A DNA stretch of 64,000 bases, from contig NZ_CCEJ010000003.1 of assembly GCF_000750955.1 (NCBI RefSeq), positions 310,001 to 374,000 on the forward strand, in the 5' to 3' direction. The notes under the pieces were generated by a model. It had not been told where the DNA came from and did not search any database. It saw only the letters and a list, made by a program, of their open reading frames with translations. The position numbers were made by a program, and so were the translations under genes. Source of the DNA: Criblamydia sequanensis CRIB-18. GTDB taxonomy: Bacteria > Chlamydiota > Chlamydiia > Chlamydiales > Criblamydiaceae. Position 1 is the first letter of the stretch; every line of letters starts with the position of its first letter. Positions 33,138 through 43,506 of the stretch are shown piece by piece.

Positions 33138-33677
33138 TTAGTGTCTTTTTTTGTACTTTTCTTTTAAATCGTGAAGAGGCTTTTTTAGACGCTCTTTATC
33201 TTTATTAGCCAATCTATCAATATAGAGAACTCCGTTTAAGTGGTCATTTTCATGAAGAAAGTTACAGGCGTAAAAATCGGTTAAGGTTTCTTTGAAGAGC
33301 GCCCCATTTTGATCATACGCTTCAATATCTATGCTTTGCGGTCTTGGGACGAAAGCGGAAAGACCCGGAAGAGACAGACAAGCTTCTTCCCACTCAATAA
33401 ATTCATCACTAAAAGATAGAATTTTAGGGTTAATGTAAACTTTCGGCTCTTGCGGCACTAATTCTTCATCTTCTTCTTCAGTCTCTCTTGGAACAAAAGT
33501 TATAAAAATTCTTTTATTCAACTTGACTTGCGTAGCCGCAAGACCAATGCCTCTATGGACATGCATCGTTTCTATCATATCATCGATAAGCTCTTTAAGC
33601 TTATCATCAAAAACTGTGACAGGGTCGGCTCTTGTTCGGAGCCATTTGGAACCGTAATAGGCTAAAGATAGAATCAT
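33138..33677 (-). CDS. def: Peptide deformylase
   Basis: Removes the N-formyl group from new proteins. The three family motifs are present: GIGLAATQ, EEACLSLPG (usually EGCLS) and the metal site HENDHLNG. The frame is open to 33785, but that extension runs into the next gene's coding region. The ATG at 33677 (MILSLAYYGSKWL) gives the usual 179 residues. It lies 58 bp after the HD-domain gene on the same strand and converges tail to tail with the exporter operon. Confidence 0.92.
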   Translation of the reverse strand: MILSLAYYGSKWLRTRADPVTVFDDKLKELIDDMIETMHVHRGIGLAATQVKLNKRIFITFVPRETEEEDEELVPQEPKVYINPKILSFSDEFIEWEEACLSLPGLSAFVPRPQSIDIEAYDQNGALFKETLTDFYACNFLHENDHLNGVLYIDRLANKDKERLKKPLHDLKEKYKKRH

Positions 33678-33735
33678 AATAATATAACTCAAAAATTTTT
33701 TTAAATATTTTAACAAATTTTTGAAATAATCGCAT

Positions 33736-35142
33736 CTATTTTTGATCCGAATTAGTGATTTCAGAGATAATTTGATTAATTTCATTAGGGAACTGATGAA
33801 AAAGACTTGGGTCTAATGTTAAATAATAGGAGGGTTCAATCTTATCGCCGAGGGTTTCAATCAGCTTAGAGCATGAGTTAAGCAAAGTCGCTTTTCCTTC
33901 TTTATCTGAAACCAAGATAGGATCTTCAAAAGTAGAGTAAAGATTAAAAGAAACTTCCATTAAATTGCATTTCCAAAAGTTCTCCTCCTTAATTAAACCA
34001 AGCTTTTTTCTAAGGGCGGGCAACTTGATCAGGGTAAAATTCTTATCTTGAACTTTAAAGATTTTAGGCGTTTCGTGGCGGTTTAATTTTTCCGAGAGAT
34101 GCAGGAGCTTTTCAAAAGGAGGCTCCTTTGGCAGATTCAAGGAGAGGTTTCGAAGAGAGATCCAAATATCATCGTCTGATAATAATATGTAAGAAGAGTA
34201 GGCTGCATCTATTATGGAGCCGTTATCTTTTCGATGGGAGATTTCCTTTAAAAATCGGTTAAGGGAAGGCCCGATTAATGGAAGGAATAAAGACTCGTAT
34301 TTTACAGTTAAACTTGTGAGTTCTTTTAAAAATTCTATGAGCATAGCTTCGAAAGCGACTATTTTTGGATAACAATAAATATTCTGATACATAAGACGTC
34401 TTGCTATAAGAAAATGTTCTATGGAGCCAAGGCCTTGAGAGGTAAGGCCAAGCCTGTGGGAACTATTTGTCTCAACCGCTGTAAAACAAGAAATTAACCA
34501 ATTAAGATCAAAAGTGCCATAGGTGACACCGGCAAAGTGGCTATCTCTTAGTAGATAGTCGAGACGATCCGCATCGAGTTGCGAGGCGATGATATCTGAT
34601 GTTAAAAGCCAATGGGGCTTCCATGCTTTTAAGGCATCTTGTCTTTTTTTTCCTTTTTTAGTGATGAGGTCTGTGATCAAAGAAATGTGATTATCAAGAC
34701 CATGTTTTCTAAAAACTTCTACAAAGTCCTCGGAATTTAAAATTTTTGAAGTCCAGTCTTCATGATGGACAGAGATTCCAAGCGTTTTAAAAAAAGATTC
34801 AAAAGTATGGGAAAAAGGACCGTGGCCTATATCATGCAGAAGAGCTGCCGAAAGAAGGATTTTCTCCGAGAGTTCGTCAAATTCTTCTAAGAAACCTTGC
34901 CTTTTAATTTCCCTTACAATTCTAAAGGCTAAAAAACTCGTTCCAAGCGCATGGCAAAATCTTGTATGAGAGGCGGTTGGAAAGATGAGATCGGATAAGG
35001 CAAGCTGTTTAATTCGCCTTAGCCTCTGCATAGCGGGAAGATTTACAAGATCTACAAGGAGTGCCTTAAAGTGGCTTGGAAATTCCATGACTTGATGGAT
35101 GGCGTCGTAAATGATGTAGGGAGTTTCTCTCTTCTTTGTCAT
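33736..35142 (-). CDS. HD-domain phosphohydrolase (dNTPase/SAMHD1-like)
   Basis: The 468-residue protein has the HD metal site: RFCHALGTSFLA (His), LLHDIGHGPFSHTFE (His-Asp) and a later Asp in QLDADRLDYLLRDS. The order follows deoxynucleotide triphosphohydrolase and SAMHD1-type enzymes, so dNTP hydrolysis is likely but not shown. The ATG at 35142 has AAAGGA just upstream; the frame continues 20 codons further without support. A divergent SNF2 gene starts 94 bp away. Confidence 0.85.
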   Translation of the reverse strand: MTKKRETPYIIYDAIHQVMEFPSHFKALLVDLVNLPAMQRLRRIKQLALSDLIFPTASHTRFCHALGTSFLAFRIVREIKRQGFLEEFDELSEKILLSAALLHDIGHGPFSHTFESFFKTLGISVHHEDWTSKILNSEDFVEVFRKHGLDNHISLITDLITKKGKKRQDALKAWKPHWLLTSDIIASQLDADRLDYLLRDSHFAGVTYGTFDLNWLISCFTAVETNSSHRLGLTSQGLGSIEHFLIARRLMYQNIYCYPKIVAFEAMLIEFLKELTSLTVKYESLFLPLIGPSLNRFLKEISHRKDNGSIIDAAYSSYILLSDDDIWISLRNLSLNLPKEPPFEKLLHLSEKLNRHETPKIFKVQDKNFTLIKLPALRKKLGLIKEENFWKCNLMEVSFNLYSTFEDPILVSDKEGKATLLNSCSKLIETLGDKIEPSYYLTLDPSLFHQFPNEINQIISEITNSDQK

Positions 35143-35235
35143 AAAATCCTTTTTAAAAAGAAAACGGATAGGTGGAGAATAAAAAAGATAAAAAAAGTAC
35201 AATAGTGTGATTATTAATTAAATTCACTAAAGTTT

Positions 35236-37881
35236 ATGCCTATTCATTTCGCTATCCTTCCTAAAGAGTCTGAAGAAAAAGGAGCTTTGGCCCTGGCTTT
35301 TTTTGAAAATGAAGTTTTTCAAAAAAGGCTAACTGAAGCTGAAGCTTTAAGAATAGCCGGATCCAAAGAAAAGCAAGCCATACAAGAGTTATCTAAAGCT
35401 TCTATTACCCAAAATAGCAAGGAAAAGCCTGATTATATTCTTATTTCGGCTTCTAAAACTTTTGCGTGCCTTAAAACCATAGCTGCCCTTGGCCGTCTTT
35501 ACTTTAACAAAATTAAATTAGTGCCGGACTTTTTCTCAGAGGTAAACTTATTTTTCCAAATACAAGAAAAAGAAGGAAAATACTTTATTATCCCTTTTTA
35601 TGGAAAGGAAGAGGGGCTGCAACCCCTTCTTGAATGTGATTTTATTTTTCCCGGCAACCCGAATTGGTTTATTAAAGGCATGCTTTTAAAAACATTCCAC
35701 ACGGATTTGGAATCAAAATGGGTGAAGAAAGTTAAAAAAGGGGAGCTTTATTTAGAAAATAAAGAGGAGCTCAAAAATCTTATCGATGAAGTTAATGAAG
35801 ATGAGGGATTTGCTCCAAAAGTACGTTTGAATTTTAATGAGAAAGAAGGGGATGAGGAAGCTTTTCCAAGGCTAAAGCTCAAAGATCGTTTTGGAACAGA
35901 GGTCGAGATAACATTTAAAGCAGGAGATCAGATTTTATCCTATCCTGAGATGGCAAAGAAAGATAAGGGGACTCTTAGTTATTATGAAAAAGATCTTATG
36001 GAAGCGGGTTATGAAAAAAATCGCGCCATAGAGGGTATTTTTTCAGCCGGCACAGAAAAAGCAAAAAACGCTCTTTATTTTCTTCTTGAATGCGGTTGGC
36101 AGGTTTTTGATTATTTGGATCGCGAAGTTTTATTGTCTTCAAAAAATGATCTTCATCTCAACTATGAAAAAGAAGGCCTTTTTTTGAAAGGAGCGTTGTC
36201 TTTTCAAGGTCAAGAGACCGATTTAAAAGAGGCCTATCATGCCTTAAAAAAAGATGATTACTTTATCCCCTTATCTAAGGATAAAGTGGGCTTGCTTCCA
36301 AAAGAGGCTTACAAGCCTTTAAAAGAAGCCATCCGGATCGGTCAAGACGCAGGATCAAAAGGCATACGCCTTGAAAAAACGCAAATGCTGAATGAAAAGG
36401 TTCTAAGTGCATTTGATGAAACCGGCATGGATAGCAAAATTAAAACCCTTAAAGCCAATTTGTCAAATTTTGGAAACATTTCAGAAACAAAGCCCGGCCC
36501 CTCCTTTAAAGGATCCCTGCGTCATTATCAGCAAATAGGCTTGAATTGGCTTTTCTTTTTAAAGCAATATGGCCTTGGCGGACTACTAGCTGATGATATG
36601 GGGCTTGGAAAAACAGTTCAAGTCATTGCTCTTCTTTCCCTAATCAAAGAAGAGGGAAAGCACTTAATTGTGGTGCCGACCTCTCTTTTATTTAATTGGC
36701 AAAGAGAGCTTGAAAAATTCTTAAGAGACATTTGCTTTTATTGCCACAATGGAAAAGATCGTCTTGAAGAACTTGATCCCGATAAAAATGAAATTATTTT
36801 AACAAGCTACGCCCTTTTAAGAGAGGATTTGGAATTTTTTCAAAATTACAGCTATTCTTCCCTTATTTTAGATGAAGCTCAAAACATTAAAAACGCAAAA
36901 ACAAAAACGGCTTCGGCAATTTTTTCTTTACGATCCAACTTTCGAATCGCTATCACAGGAACCCCTGTTGAAAACAGAATAGAAGAGTTATTTTCCATTT
37001 TTGAATTTCTAATGCCTTCTTTTACGACAGAAAAAATTAAATCCAATCTTATCGAAGAAAGTTTTGAGGGCATGGGGTCTTCTACAAGAAAGAAGTTTAA
37101 GCCTTTTATTTTAAGAAGAACGAAAGATGAGGTAGCAGAAGAGCTCCCTGAAAAAATAGAACAGACGGTCTTTCTTGAAATGGAAAAAGAGGAAGCTCTT
37201 GGTTATGAGCGTCTCTTTAAACAGGAAAAAGACTTTTTAAGAGAGCTTCTTGAAGGCGAAGAAAAAGTCCCGACCCTGCAAATCTTCGAACTTATTTTAA
37301 GGCTAAGGCAATACGCTTGCCACCCCATGCTTGTAAGCTCTCTTTTAGATGAAACGCAGCAAATCAAAGAATCTGTCAAATTCAATCGTTTGATAGAGGA
37401 ATTAAAAGAAATTAGAAACGAAGGCCGCAAAGCGCTTGTATTTTCCCAATTCACCAAAGTTTTAGATTTAATTTCAAATGCCTTAAAAGAAGAACACATT
37501 GAATTCAGCCGATTGGATGGCTCTCAAAACGTTAGAGAAAGGGAGGCCAATATCAAGAAATTTAAAGAGAATCCTGAAATCAGTCCCTTTTTAATTAGCT
37601 TAAGCGCGGGAGGGGTAGGTTTAAATCTTCCTGAAGCGGACACAGTTATTCTCTATGAGCCTTGGTGGAACGAAGCTAAGGAGCGTCAAGCCATCGATAG
37701 AGCTCATAGAATCGGAAGAAAAAATGTGGTTTTAGCTAAACGCTATATCTATAAAAATACGATCGAAGAAAAAATGATGCTCCTTAAAGAGAAAAAAACT
37801 AAAATTTCTAACTTTATTCTTGATGAGGATTTTAATGGTGAACTCACAAGATCTGATTGGAATTTTCTTTTTGATTTATAG
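35236..37881 (+). CDS. SNF2-family helicase/ATPase
   Basis: An 881-residue Swi2/Snf2 ATPase. Residues 1-420 are a poorly conserved N-terminal region. The RecA-like halves follow, with motif I LADDMGLGKTVQVIALLSLI, motif Ia HLIVVPTSLLFNW, motif II DEAQNIKN, motif III ITGTPVENR, and the C-terminal helicase motifs GGVGLNLPEAD and RQAIDRAHRIGR. These proteins translocate on DNA and remodel protein-DNA complexes; Chlamydia has such genes (CT555, CT708). The target in this organism is unknown. Confidence 0.93.
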   Translation: MPIHFAILPKESEEKGALALAFFENEVFQKRLTEAEALRIAGSKEKQAIQELSKASITQNSKEKPDYILISASKTFACLKTIAALGRLYFNKIKLVPDFFSEVNLFFQIQEKEGKYFIIPFYGKEEGLQPLLECDFIFPGNPNWFIKGMLLKTFHTDLESKWVKKVKKGELYLENKEELKNLIDEVNEDEGFAPKVRLNFNEKEGDEEAFPRLKLKDRFGTEVEITFKAGDQILSYPEMAKKDKGTLSYYEKDLMEAGYEKNRAIEGIFSAGTEKAKNALYFLLECGWQVFDYLDREVLLSSKNDLHLNYEKEGLFLKGALSFQGQETDLKEAYHALKKDDYFIPLSKDKVGLLPKEAYKPLKEAIRIGQDAGSKGIRLEKTQMLNEKVLSAFDETGMDSKIKTLKANLSNFGNISETKPGPSFKGSLRHYQQIGLNWLFFLKQYGLGGLLADDMGLGKTVQVIALLSLIKEEGKHLIVVPTSLLFNWQRELEKFLRDICFYCHNGKDRLEELDPDKNEIILTSYALLREDLEFFQNYSYSSLILDEAQNIKNAKTKTASAIFSLRSNFRIAITGTPVENRIEELFSIFEFLMPSFTTEKIKSNLIEESFEGMGSSTRKKFKPFILRRTKDEVAEELPEKIEQTVFLEMEKEEALGYERLFKQEKDFLRELLEGEEKVPTLQIFELILRLRQYACHPMLVSSLLDETQQIKESVKFNRLIEELKEIRNEGRKALVFSQFTKVLDLISNALKEEHIEFSRLDGSQNVREREANIKKFKENPEISPFLISLSAGGVGLNLPEADTVILYEPWWNEAKERQAIDRAHRIGRKNVVLAKRYIYKNTIEEKMMLLKEKKTKISNFILDEDFNGELTRSDWNFLFDL

Positions 37882-37905
37882 CAAAAATCGCTATAGATAC
37901 CACTT

Positions 37906-39324
37906 ATGTGGCAAACAGAATCGTACTCCTTATCAACCTTAATTTTTTTGCATCTTCTTGGCTTGATTTATTTCATTGCCATTAGCGGGCTCTTCATTCA
38001 ATTTCGAGGGCTAATCGGGCAAAAGGGAATACTCCCTTTAGATGAATTTAAAACACTTCTTTTCAACCGTATTGGCAAAAAAGCTTATCGAAAAATACCG
38101 ATGCTTTTCTGGTTTGGGAAGGGGGATGCTTTTATGGGCGCTGTTTTCGGAGTCGGCCTTTTAGCGTCTCTCTTATTATTTTTAGGGTTTGCCAAGCCTC
38201 TCATGATCCTCATTTTGTATGGGGTGTATATTTCTATTATTTATGCAGGACAGGATTTTCTAGGATTTGGCTGGGAGTTATTTTTAATAGAAATTACAAC
38301 TCATGCTTTCTTCCTAAGTTTAACCACCCTTCCGAATCCTCTTGTATTTATCAGCTTTAATTTTTTAATCTTTCGATTTCATTTTGAAGCAGGCACTGTA
38401 AAATTTGAGAGCCGCGATCCAAACTGGAGAAATTTGACCGCGCTAAGCTATCATTATCAGACTCAACCTATTGCCAATGCCACAGCTTGGTATGCCCATA
38501 AACTGCCTCTTTTTTTTCAGAAACTCTCCTGTCTTTTTATGTTTGCAGCAGAATTAATAGTGCCCTTCGGGATTTTCTTTAATGAACCCATACGATTGAT
38601 TACTTTTTTTATTTTAGCCTCTCTTCAATGGTTTATTTGGCTGACGGGTAATTTCTCTTATCTTAACTATCTGACATTGACTGTTCTAGTTGTATTAATC
38701 AGTAATCGTTTTTTAGAGCCGTTATTTGGCCCGGCCCCCAATGCAGAAACCAATTTCTACCTTAGTATTTTTCTCTATGTTGTGGGAAGCTTTCTTTTAT
38801 TTGTCCAGGTGGTCGCTTTTGCCAATCACTTTTTTCCAAATAGAACCTTTCAAAAAATTCTTAACCCCTTAAGAACCCTATTCTTTGGCAATCGGTATGG
38901 CATTTTTGCCGTTATGACGACGAAACGTTATGAAATTGTGGTCAAAGGAAGCGAGGATGGCACCGTTTGGAAAGAATACCTTTTTTTTCATAAGGCTTCA
39001 GAAATTACAAGAAGGCCCACAAGAGTCTCTCCTTATCAACCAAGATTAGATTGGCAAATTTGGTTTTTGCCTTTTTCTACCTTTGATAGCGAGCATTGGT
39101 TTCAAAGATTTCTAACCCGTCTTCTTGAGGGGGAGGAGTCTGTTCTAAAGTTAATCCGAAAAAACCCGTTTGAAGACAAACCACCAAAATACATTAAGGC
39201 GGTTGTCTATGATTATGTTTTTAGCGATAAAAAGAAAAAAAAAGAAACAAAGGCTTGGTGGGAAAGAACTTATATCGGGAGATATACACCAACCTTGACG
39301 CTGAAGGGAAAAGATAACAAATGA
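37906..39324 (+). CDS. Lipase maturation factor (LMF1)-like membrane protein
   Basis: The 472-residue protein has about eight to ten hydrophobic segments in the first 340 residues and a soluble C-terminal domain. Characteristic of the family are LIYFIAISGLFIQFRGLIG, FRFHFEAGTVKFESRDPNWR, SYHYQTQPIANATAWYAHKL and, in the tail, YRFSDKK-like sequence before WWERTYIGRYTPTL. In animals LMF1 helps fold secreted lipases in the ER; the bacterial role is unknown. Its stop overlaps the start of the first ATP synthase operon gene (ATGA), so it is probably co-transcribed, with no obvious functional link. Confidence 0.85.
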   Translation: MWQTESYSLSTLIFLHLLGLIYFIAISGLFIQFRGLIGQKGILPLDEFKTLLFNRIGKKAYRKIPMLFWFGKGDAFMGAVFGVGLLASLLLFLGFAKPLMILILYGVYISIIYAGQDFLGFGWELFLIEITTHAFFLSLTTLPNPLVFISFNFLIFRFHFEAGTVKFESRDPNWRNLTALSYHYQTQPIANATAWYAHKLPLFFQKLSCLFMFAAELIVPFGIFFNEPIRLITFFILASLQWFIWLTGNFSYLNYLTLTVLVVLISNRFLEPLFGPAPNAETNFYLSIFLYVVGSFLLFVQVVAFANHFFPNRTFQKILNPLRTLFFGNRYGIFAVMTTKRYEIVVKGSEDGTVWKEYLFFHKASEITRRPTRVSPYQPRLDWQIWFLPFSTFDSEHWFQRFLTRLLEGEESVLKLIRKNPFEDKPPKYIKAVVYDYVFSDKKKKKETKAWWERTYIGRYTPTLTLKGKDNK

Positions 39325-39542
39325 GTGATGATGACAAAAATAGCTTAAAGCAAGTGTTCACCTTTATGACTGTTCCCTTTGTTCTAGGGGTTCCTCCTGT
39401 GATCGGATGGCTTATTGGAAGCTTTCTTGATAGAAAAATGGGAACCGATCCTTATTTTATGTTCATTTTTATAGCGCTTGGGTTTGCAAGCGGCTTTCTT
39501 GAATTTTATAAAATGGTAAAGAGATTCGGAAATGGGGAATGA
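39321..39542 (+). CDS. ATP synthase-associated small membrane protein (AtpI/AtpQ-like)
   Basis: A 73-residue protein with two membrane segments around a short loop (FVLGVPPVIGWLIGSFLDRK then FMFIFIALGFASGFLEFYKM). It resembles the putative F0F1-ATPase subunit (gene 1) family found at the head of ATP synthase operons, where it may help c-ring assembly or Mg2+/Ca2+ uptake. Overlaps the previous gene by 4 bp and the next by 11 bp. Confidence 0.75.
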   Translation: MSDDDKNSLKQVFTFMTVPFVLGVPPVIGWLIGSFLDRKMGTDPYFMFIFIALGFASGFLEFYKMVKRFGNGE

Positions 39543-39834
39543 GTTTTTAATTAAAGAGTTCATTTTTAGTGTTCTAACAGGCACAGCTCTTATGAGCATA
39601 AACATGGTATTTATAAAGAAGCTTGGCGAAGCCTGGATTTCCAAAAACCAAAAGCTCATGGCTTTTTCCCTTCTTATCCTGCTCAAGTTTCCTTTTCTCT
39701 ACTTTATCGGCTACGAACTATTGAAGTTAGAAGTGGTACAACCTATTGGGCTTATTGTAGGCCTTAATATTTCTATGTTAGGAAATGCCTTTTTAGTATT
39801 ACAAAAGCAAAAGCATATTTTTATTAAATCGTGA
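39532..39834 (+). CDS. ATP synthase subunit I-like membrane protein
   Basis: A 100-residue protein with three or four hydrophobic segments, in the position of AtpI/AtpR between the small leader protein and subunit a. The sequence is poorly conserved and the call rests mainly on size, topology and operon position. Overlaps the preceding gene by 11 bp. Confidence 0.6.
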   Translation: MGNEFLIKEFIFSVLTGTALMSINMVFIKKLGEAWISKNQKLMAFSLLILLKFPFLYFIGYELLKLEVVQPIGLIVGLNISMLGNAFLVLQKQKHIFIKS

Positions 39835-39849
39835 AACCAACAAGATTAA

Positions 39850-40650
39850 ATGTGTTTATCATCCTTTAATTCAATTGCTTATTTTGCAAGTGTTATTGAA
39901 GAGCCGCCGAATATTTTAACGCTTGTTTATCAATTGTTCCAAGATACTCCTTGGGCACAGTTCATGCACGCCTATGAAAACATATTTTTTTCAATTATAG
40001 CAGCTCTTCTTGTGGCATTATTTTTTCAAATTGGCCTAAGAAAAAGAGAGTTAATTCCGGAAGGCGCCCAAAATTTCGTAGAAACTTTCGTCGAAAGCAT
40101 ATTAAAAATTATTTCGGGAGTTCTTGGACCTGATGGGGTAAAATACATTCCTTTCCTTGGAACTCTTTTTATTTACATATTGGTCATGAATTTGATGGGG
40201 CTTGTGCCTCTTATGAAAGCGCCTTCCTCGAGTTTAAATATCACTATCGCGTTAGCGCTCTGTGTGTTTTTTTATGTTCAGTATCTAAATGTTAAAAATT
40301 TTGGTTTTTTTGGTTTTTTGCACCATATGGCAGGCTCTCCAAAAAATTTGCAAGGTTGGCTTCTAGCTCCGATTTTATTTCCTTTAGAACTTCTTTCTCA
40401 AATTTCAAGACCGGTCACCCTCTCTTTAAGACTTTTTGGCAATGTTATGGGAGAGGAAGCTTTGATCGGCTATTTTGCGCTAGCTGGAATTTCTTATTTT
40501 ATACATGACTATTTTCCTTTAGGCCTTCCCTTGCAGCTGCCTTTTATGCTATTGGGATTATTAACAAGTTTTATGCAGGCTCTTGTTTTTACACTGCTCA
40601 GCACAGTTTACATTTTGCTTTCAAAGCCGGATGAGAAACATGGGCATTAG
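39850..40650 (+). CDS. atpB: F-type ATP synthase subunit a
   Basis: Membrane proton-channel subunit (266 residues, five to six helices). The essential Arg lies in VTLSLRLFGNVMGEE, and ELLSQISRP and LLTSFMQALVFTLLSTVYI are typical of the C-terminal helices. It lies in standard order before the c subunit. A-rich DNA precedes the ATG, with no clear RBS. Confidence 0.95.
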   Translation: MCLSSFNSIAYFASVIEEPPNILTLVYQLFQDTPWAQFMHAYENIFFSIIAALLVALFFQIGLRKRELIPEGAQNFVETFVESILKIISGVLGPDGVKYIPFLGTLFIYILVMNLMGLVPLMKAPSSSLNITIALALCVFFYVQYLNVKNFGFFGFLHHMAGSPKNLQGWLLAPILFPLELLSQISRPVTLSLRLFGNVMGEEALIGYFALAGISYFIHDYFPLGLPLQLPFMLLGLLTSFMQALVFTLLSTVYILLSKPDEKHGH

Positions 40651-40688
40651 AGAAGCTATTTTTTTTAGAATTTAACAAAGGATTTTTT

Positions 40689-40922
40689 ATGGACACAGGT
40701 ACCGCATTTGCATTGGCAGCCCCCTTAGCTATCGGTATTGCCGCTTTTGGCTCAGGGATTGGTCTTGGTCTTGCCGTGAAAGGAGCTATGGAAGCTATAG
40801 GAAGACAACCAGAAGCATCAGGAAAAATTTTGACGACGATGATTATTGGCGCAGCTTTAATTGAAGCCTTAACCATTTACGCACTTATTGTCTTCTTTAT
40901 TACCCTTGGTAGAACAGGTTAA
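40689..40922 (+). CDS. atpE: F-type ATP synthase subunit c
   Basis: A 77-residue two-helix proteolipid with a polar loop, GRQPEAS. The ion-binding Glu sits in helix 2 (ALIEALTIYALIV). The residue after Glu is Ala rather than Ser, and the helix-1 position that is Gln in sodium-type rings is Leu. I therefore read it as proton-type. This comparison is from memory of the Ilyobacter ring. Confidence 0.95.
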   Translation: MDTGTAFALAAPLAIGIAAFGSGIGLGLAVKGAMEAIGRQPEASGKILTTMIIGAALIEALTIYALIVFFITLGRTG

Positions 40923-40927
40923 TATAA

Positions 40928-41413
40928 ATGGACATTGAGATCGGTCAAATACTTACGCAGATGGTCGCTTTTTTAATCATGCTCTTCATCTTGAAAAAAT
41001 TTGCATGGAAGCCTCTTCTTACTTTGCTTGAGGAGCGGAAAAAAAGGATCCAATCTGAATTTGAATTTATCGATTCCCAAAAAAAAGAACTCGAAAGAAT
41101 TAAAAATTCATATCGGGATAAACTGGATGAGATTGACGGGACGGCTAAAGCTAAGTTTCAAGAAGCCCTTGCTAAAGGGCGTGAAAAAGCTCAAGCGATT
41201 GAAGAAGAATCAAGGTTTAAAGCTAAAGAGATCCTAGCTAAAGCTGAAAGCGATATCAAAAGAGAAATCAGTAAAAGTAAAACAGAATTAAAAAATGATA
41301 TCGTAAACCTTGTCACTCAATCTACAGAAAAAATTATTTTTGAAACCTTAGATGCTAAGAAAAAAGATGAGCTGTCCAAGGAAATTGCTGAAAAAATCGA
41401 GTTTATAAAATGA
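40928..41413 (+). CDS. atpF: F-type ATP synthase subunit b
   Basis: The peripheral stalk subunit (161 residues): one N-terminal membrane segment (ILTQMVAFLIMLFILKKFAW), then a long charged right-handed coiled coil. It starts 5 bp after atpE and overlaps atpH by 4 bp. Only one b gene is present, so the stalk should be a homodimer. Confidence 0.95.
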   Translation: MDIEIGQILTQMVAFLIMLFILKKFAWKPLLTLLEERKKRIQSEFEFIDSQKKELERIKNSYRDKLDEIDGTAKAKFQEALAKGREKAQAIEEESRFKAKEILAKAESDIKREISKSKTELKNDIVNLVTQSTEKIIFETLDAKKKDELSKEIAEKIEFIK

Positions 41414-41955
41414 GCGCAGTCATTTCGAAAGCTTATTCCAAAGCTCTCTTTCATTTAGCGGATTCTAAAGATGATAAGCTAAAAAGGTGGAAAAAGGAAT
41501 TAGAAGAGGTTCTTCATATTTTCGAAAAATTTCCAAAGCTAAACTCATTTTTTACATTGGCGGTTATAAAAGAGAAGGAAAAGGAAAAATTTTTAGAAAA
41601 AGTTTTTAAGGGAAAAATGGATGATGAGCTGTATCAATTCCTTTTATTTTTGCTTAAGAAAAAGTTTTTAGTTCAGTTGGAAGGTATTGCTTCTTCGTAT
41701 GCCACACTTGTAAAAGAACATTTTAATATCTTGGAAGTCCACATGGTTTCAAGCTCGCCCATGGACGAAAAGTCAAAGAAAATTCTTCTTGAGAAACTTG
41801 AATCCACTTATGGCAAAAAAGTGGATATCGTCGAAAAAGTAGACCCTAAATTACTAGGAGGGTTTATTTTAAAAATCGGCGACCAATTTATTGATGCCAG
41901 CATTAAGGGAAGACTTGTTGAGTTAAATCAAAAGCTTTTGTCACTTCATTTTTAG
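41410..41955 (+). CDS. atpH: F-type ATP synthase subunit delta
   Basis: A 181-residue peripheral-stalk cap protein. The AVISKAYSKALFHLA start and C-terminal DPKLLGGFILKIGDQFIDAS are typical of the OSCP/delta family. It overlaps atpF by 4 bp and lies 14 bp before atpA. Confidence 0.95.
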   Translation: MSAVISKAYSKALFHLADSKDDKLKRWKKELEEVLHIFEKFPKLNSFFTLAVIKEKEKEKFLEKVFKGKMDDELYQFLLFLLKKKFLVQLEGIASSYATLVKEHFNILEVHMVSSSPMDEKSKKILLEKLESTYGKKVDIVEKVDPKLLGGFILKIGDQFIDASIKGRLVELNQKLLSLHF

Positions 41956-41969
41956 AGAAGGGTTAAAAA

Positions 41970-43493
41970 ATGGGTATAGATACCAATGAAGTATCTTGGG
42001 TTATTGAAGAAGAGATAAAAAAATTTGAAGGCAAGATTTCATTAGATTCTGTCGGACATGTTTTGCAAGTGGGTGATGGGATTGCCAAAGTTTATGGTTT
42101 AGATGAAGCTATGATGTCCGAGCTTGTTGAGTTTCCAAATGGAACTAAGGGAATGGTTTTGAATTTGGAAGCTGAAAGCGTTGGAGTGGTATTATTTGGC
42201 AGTGATCAAGAAATTAAAGAGCATGACCTCGTTAAAAGAACGGGAAAAGTCGTTTCGGTACCGGTTGGTGATGCGCTTCTTGGAAGAGTTGTGAATCCTT
42301 TAGGTGTACCCCTTGATGGCAAAGGGCCTATCCATTCGGAATTCATAAGGCCCGTTGAAAGCCCGGCGCCAAATGTGGTCGAAAGAAGCCCGGTTAATGA
42401 GCCTTTAATGACGGGTGTAAAATCAATTGATGCCATGATCCCAATCGGAAGAGGTCAACGAGAGCTTATTATTGGCGATAGACAGACGGGTAAAACGACT
42501 ATTATCCTTGATACTATCTTGAACCAAAAAGATACGGACATGCATTGCATCTATGTGGCCATTGGACAAAAAGCTTCTCAAATCTCCCAAATTGTCTCTT
42601 TATTAGAGCAGCATGGCGCTATGGAATATACAACTGTTGTGGCTGCGACAAGCGCGGATCCGGCCCCTTTGCAATATTTAGCCCCTTATGCCGGCGCAGC
42701 CATGGGGGAGTATTATCTTTACAATGGTAAAAACGCGATCTGTTTTTATGATGACTTGTCAAAGCATGCCCAAAGCTATCGCCAGCTTGCTCTTCTTTTA
42801 AGAAGACCACCCGGCCGAGAAGCTTACCCTGGAGATATATTCTATCTTCACTCAAGGCTTCTTGAAAGAGCGGCCAAGTTAAATAATGAGCTTGGGGGAG
42901 GCTCTTTAACTGCAATTCCAGTGATTGAAACACAAGCTGGAGATGTCGCAACTTATATCCCAACCAATGTGATTTCTATTACAGACGGTCAAATTTTCTT
43001 GGAGTCGGATCTTTTTTATGCAGGCGTAAGGCCTGCCATCAACGTCAGCTTATCGGCTTCAAGGGTCGGTGGAAAAGCGCAAAGCAAAGCCATGAAAAGA
43101 GTCGCTCAAAGCTTAAGGCTAGATCTTGCGCAATTTAGGGAGCTTGCCGCTTTTTCTCAATTCGGCTCAGAACTTGATGACGCTACAAAAGCTCAGCTTG
43201 ATAGGGGAGAGAGGATGGTTGAAATCTTAAAGCAAGGAAAATTAGATCCGCTATCCCTGGCAAGACAAGTGATCATAATTTTTGCCGGTGTCAAAGGATT
43301 TTTAGATGATATCCCTATAGAAGATATTAGAAGCTATGAAGAAGAGCTTTACCCTTTCGTAGAAAAAAATTATAGGTCTATCCCGGATGCCATTTTTGAA
43401 ACAAAAGATTTAAACGAGGAAAATGCCAAACTGCTAGAAGAGGCAGTTAGAAAGTTTACAAATGATTTTAAACAAAAACGAAGAAAAGACTAA
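41970..43493 (+). CDS. atpA: F-type ATP synthase subunit alpha
   Basis: 507 residues with the P-loop [44 protein letters not shown] and the arginine-finger region ISLRVGGKAQ-like [20 protein letters not shown]. Normal length and order. Forms the regulatory nucleotide sites of F1. Confidence 0.97.
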   Translation: MGIDTNEVSWVIEEEIKKFEGKISLDSVGHVLQVGDGIAKVYGLDEAMMSELVEFPNGTKGMVLNLEAESVGVVLFGSDQEIKEHDLVKRTGKVVSVPVGDALLGRVVNPLGVPLDGKGPIHSEFIRPVESPAPNVVERSPVNEPLMTGVKSIDAMIPIGRGQRELIIGDRQTGKTTIILDTILNQKDTDMHCIYVAIGQKASQISQIVSLLEQHGAMEYTTVVAATSADPAPLQYLAPYAGAAMGEYYLYNGKNAICFYDDLSKHAQSYRQLALLLRRPPGREAYPGDIFYLHSRLLERAAKLNNELGGGSLTAIPVIETQAGDVATYIPTNVISITDGQIFLESDLFYAGVRPAINVSLSASRVGGKAQSKAMKRVAQSLRLDLAQFRELAAFSQFGSELDDATKAQLDRGERMVEILKQGKLDPLSLARQVIIIFAGVKGFLDDIPIEDIRSYEEELYPFVEKNYRSIPDAIFETKDLNEENAKLLEEAVRKFTNDFKQKRRKD

Positions 43494-43506
43494 GGTTTAA
43501 AATTCC

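Noticed and set aside
33678-33785. N-terminal extension of peptide deformylase by 36 codons
   Set aside because: It would overlap the HD-domain gene and adds unconserved residues; the internal ATG at 33677 gives the family length.
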